A stretch of DNA of 13,503 nt from Candidatus Woesearchaeota archaeon (GTDB taxonomy: Archaea; Nanobdellota; Nanobdellia; Woesearchaeales; ARS49). Position 1 is the first letter of the stretch; every line of letters begins with the position of its first letter. The DNA is taken from contig JACQMZ010000019.1 of NCBI GenBank assembly GCA_016203345.1, forward strand, positions 1 through 13,503. Direction: 5' to 3'. The notes under the pieces were generated by a model. The model was not told the origin of the DNA. It did not search any database and saw only the letters and a list, made by a program, of their open reading frames with translations. A program made the position numbers and the translations under genes. Shown here piece after piece: positions 11,616-13,503 of the stretch.

Positions 11616-12257
11616 TTATGCCAGAAACTTCTCATCAAAATACGTCAAATTTGGAATCCGGTAGTCTGCAACTGTTGAAAAATCAAAGTGTTCAGTAAGC
11701 GCATGAGGCACTGCCACAACGCGCATGCCTGCACGCTTGGCAGCAGTCGCGCCAGTCAACGCGTCCTCAAACACAAGGCACCTCTCCGGGGGCATGCCAA
11801 GCCTGCGAGCAGCTTCCAAAAAAATATCAGGCGCAGGCTTGCTGTTTGGCACGTCACGTCCCGATACAAACACGCGAAAATACGGACGAATGCCCAGACT
11901 ATCGACGGTGAGATCAATTTCGTCCATGACTGCAGATGACGCTACTGCCAGTGGATACTGTAACGCAAGACGCGGTACTAATTCCAACACGCCTGTCATT
12001 GGGTGCAGGTTGCCTTGCGCCATCGACCGGTAAGTCACCTGCTTCAATCGAGTGATGTCGTCAAGCGATTGTGGCAGTTGAAATCGTTCTTTCAAATTTC
12101 CCCACATAAACTTATCTGTCGTTCCAGCAAAAGCATTATGTTCTTCTGTAGGAATGCTGAAGCCCAACTCCCGCATCACCTCACGCTCTGCCCTGCGGTG
12201 AATCGGCTCACTATCCACCAAAACGCCATCCATGTCAAAAATGAATGCTTCGATCAT
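11616..12257 (-). CDS. HAD-superfamily phosphatase, beta-phosphoglucomutase-like subgroup
   Basis: The 213-residue protein carries the HAD catalytic set. Motif I is FDMDGVLVDSEP with nucleophile D8 and acid/base D10. Motif II is AVASSA (S107/S108), motif III is Lys140 in NSKPAPDIF, and motif IV is VFEDALTGATAA (E164, D165). The helical cap between residues 16 and 85 is of the type seen in phosphoglycolate phosphatases, beta-phosphoglucomutases and sugar-phosphate phosphatases. The substrate cannot be told from the sequence. ATG 12257 is chosen because the family begins a few residues before the DxD. The open frame extends 11 codons to a TTG at 12290, which would put a hairpin inside the coding region. 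It is followed directly by two tandem hairpins. Confidence 0.9.
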   Translation of the reverse strand: MIEAFIFDMDGVLVDSEPIHRRAEREVMRELGFSIPTEEHNAFAGTTDKFMWGNLKERFQLPQSLDDITRLKQVTYRSMAQGNLHPMTGVLELVPRLALQYPLAVASSAVMDEIDLTVDSLGIRPYFRVFVSGRDVPNSKPAPDIFLEAARRLGMPPERCLVFEDALTGATAAKRAGMRVVAVPHALTEHFDFSTVADYRIPNLTYFDEKFLA

Positions 12258-12259
12258 GC

Positions 12260-12299
12260 CAGTATTCCTGAGTTCGCCATGCTCACTCAAGGAATACTG
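12260..12299. repeat. REP-like hairpin in the leader of the HAD gene
   Basis: CAGTATTCC (12260-12268) pairs perfectly with GGAATACTG (12291-12299). TGAG/CTCA continue inside with one bulged A. It ends two bases before the HAD ATG and should form the whole 5' leader, because transcription from the upstream TATA-like box would begin near 12292. Confidence 0.7.
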
Positions 12300-12313
12300 T
12301 AAAAGACGAACTG

Positions 12314-12321
12314 TTTAAATA
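12314..12321. promoter_or_regulatory. Shared bidirectional TATA box for the HAD and MFS genes
   Basis: TTTAAATA reads as a good TATA box on both strands (ATATTTAAA on the minus strand). It is centred 27 bases before the MFS ATG on the plus strand. It lies about 60 bases before the HAD ATG on the minus strand, or 28 before the TTG at 12290. Confidence 0.55.
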
Positions 12322-12344
12322 TCTGTGTTGTGAACCAAGAGTTC

Positions 12345-13503
12345 ATGGCATTAAGGCACAACATTCGCCTCATGTACGTCATCTCTTGTCTCATGTGGGG
12401 CAGATTTTTCGTGCCTGTGCTTGCCCTATTCTACATCGCTTCGCAGGTTCCGCTGGAACAATTCGCGATCATCATGTCTGTGTTTTCACTCTCAACACTC
12501 TTGCTGGAGGTGCCCACAGGCGTTATGGCGGACCTGCTAGGTAAGAAAAAAACGCTCCTTATTTCACGATTCCTCTACATCATTGAAATTTACGTCATTG
12601 CTTTCTACAACGGATTCTGGCCGTTTCTTATCGCGAAAATAATCAGCGGTATCGGCGTGAGCCTCAGCTCAGGCACAAGCGAAGCGCTGTTGTACGACAC
12701 ACTCAAACGGCTCAAGCGTACGGACGAACACAAGAACATCTCCAGCACACAATTCGCGCTCACGAACGTCTCAATGGCTGCAACGTTCATCACCGGCGGC
12801 TGGCTCTTTTCCATTGACGCGAAACTCCCTGCTCTCGCGTCCCTGCCAATCATCACGCTCGGCTTTATACTTACCTTCTTCCTCAAGGAGCCATACAAGC
12901 CACGAGGCAGTCTCACAATCATGCACGCATGGGAACACATGAAGGAAGCCATGTGCTGCGTCATGCACCATCCAACCGTGCGCTACCTTGTCCTATTCTC
13001 GCTACCTATCGCTACTGGCATAAGTATTCTCCTCAACCTTTCATCAGTGTACTTTGCAACTATAGGCGTCCCGAAAGCAGGGATTGGTTTGGTCGCGTTT
13101 GTTGCATCACTCACTACCGCAGCAGTAGCGCGAATTGCGCCTCGCGTGGAGCAACGCCTTGGCGACCACAACACACTCTTCGTCATGCAAACACTCCTGG
13201 TTGCAGGCACGCTGCTGATGGCAGCACTAGTTCCACTCACAGGTGTGCTGTTCTACTTTGCAGTGCCAGTCGTGTCAGGCCTGTTCAACGTACTCATCAA
13301 CCACTACATGAACGCACACATATCCACCAGCCATCGGGCAACCATAATCTCCATACAACACTTAATCAGCAACCTTGGCATCGTGATAGTCTTTCCCATT
13401 GTCGGAGCAATCATCAAAGCGGAATCCTTCCAAACAGGACTACTCACACTGGCAATATTTCTCGTTGCGTACATGCTCATCCTTTCAGTCGTGAAAAATA
13501 GGT
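12345..13503 (+). CDS. Major facilitator superfamily transporter, 3' end outside the window
   Basis: An open frame of 386 codons begins at ATG 12345 and is still open at the window end. The product is a polytopic membrane protein with about 11-12 hydrophobic segments. The first begins at residue 9 (LMYVISCLMWGRFFVPVLAL). The loop between helices 2 and 3 has the MFS motif A pattern GVMADLLGKKK (59-69). A longer charged cytoplasmic stretch (about 184-210) splits the protein into two halves. Such transporters export or import small molecules using ion gradients, and the substrate is unknown; the EVPTGVMAD form is common in drug-efflux-like members. A TATA-like box centred 27 bases upstream predicts a leaderless mRNA. 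Only a few residues are probably missing. Confidence 0.85.
   Translation, partial: MALRHNIRLMYVISCLMWGRFFVPVLALFYIASQVPLEQFAIIMSVFSLSTLLLEVPTGVMADLLGKKKTLLISRFLYIIEIYVIAFYNGFWPFLIAKIISGIGVSLSSGTSEALLYDTLKRLKRTDEHKNISSTQFALTNVSMAATFITGGWLFSIDAKLPALASLPIITLGFILTFFLKEPYKPRGSLTIMHAWEHMKEAMCCVMHHPTVRYLVLFSLPIATGISILLNLSSVYFATIGVPKAGIGLVAFVASLTTAAVARIAPRVEQRLGDHNTLFVMQTLLVAGTLLMAALVPLTGVLFYFAVPVVSGLFNVLINHYMNAHISTSHRATIISIQHLISNLGIVIVFPIVGAIIKAESFQTGLLTLAIFLVAYMLILSVVKNR

Noticed and set aside
12929..13501. A 190-codon plus-strand ORF rich in His, Arg and Ser.
   Set aside because: It overlaps the MFS transporter in another frame, while the MFS frame is hydrophobic, continuous from 12345 and has motif A.

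Overview
The window reads as archaeal. Most genes have a TATA-like A/T box centred about 26 bases before the start codon, so their mRNAs should be leaderless or nearly so. The toxin-antitoxin families, the tRNA-Val without an encoded CCA that ends in a T-run, and the RMD1/DUF155 and DUF4349 membrane proteins also fit. A DPANN-type (for example Woesearchaeota-like) genome is a reasonable guess, but no marker here fixes the lineage.

Layout. 1-440 (minus): a partial unknown gene and a doubtful small membrane ORF. 504-1177 (minus): a complete vapB-vapC toxin-antitoxin pair. 1296-2809 (plus): two overlapping unknown genes forming a leaderless operon. 2984-4222 (plus): a DEAD-box RNA helicase with an unusually long, structured 5' leader. 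4223-4699: a gene-free block packed with inverted repeats. 4729-6135 (plus): purF. 6136-6274: more inverted repeats. 6291-6617 (plus): a 5'-truncated vapC. 6622-6693 (minus): tRNA-Val(GAC). 6899-8149 (minus): purA. 8195-8415: a second copy of the repeat that follows the helicase, a short tandem repeat and competing hairpins. 8416-8791 (plus): a frameshifted fragment resembling the end of an Ig-like surface protein. 8828-9458 (minus): a second complete vapB-vapC pair. 9595-10569 (plus): an RMD1/DUF155 membrane protein, convergent with 10573-11469 (minus), a DUF4349 membrane protein. 11525-11615: two tandem hairpins. 11616-12257 (minus): a HAD-family phosphatase. 12345-end (plus): an MFS transporter running off the window and sharing a palindromic TATA box with the HAD gene.

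Functional picture. PurF makes the first committed step of IMP synthesis and PurA the first step from IMP to AMP, but each has its own promoter. Housekeeping genes alternate with three PIN-toxin loci (two intact, one broken).

The strongest unexplained signal is the large set of perfect or near-perfect inverted repeats that fill intergenic spaces, often starting at the base after a stop codon. Several share one geometry (12-13 bp arms, 17-18 nt between) although their arm sequences differ. Others share a conserved cap with changing arms or a covarying inner stem. At 4308-4510 three such hairpins lie inside a perfect 16-bp outer inverted repeat.
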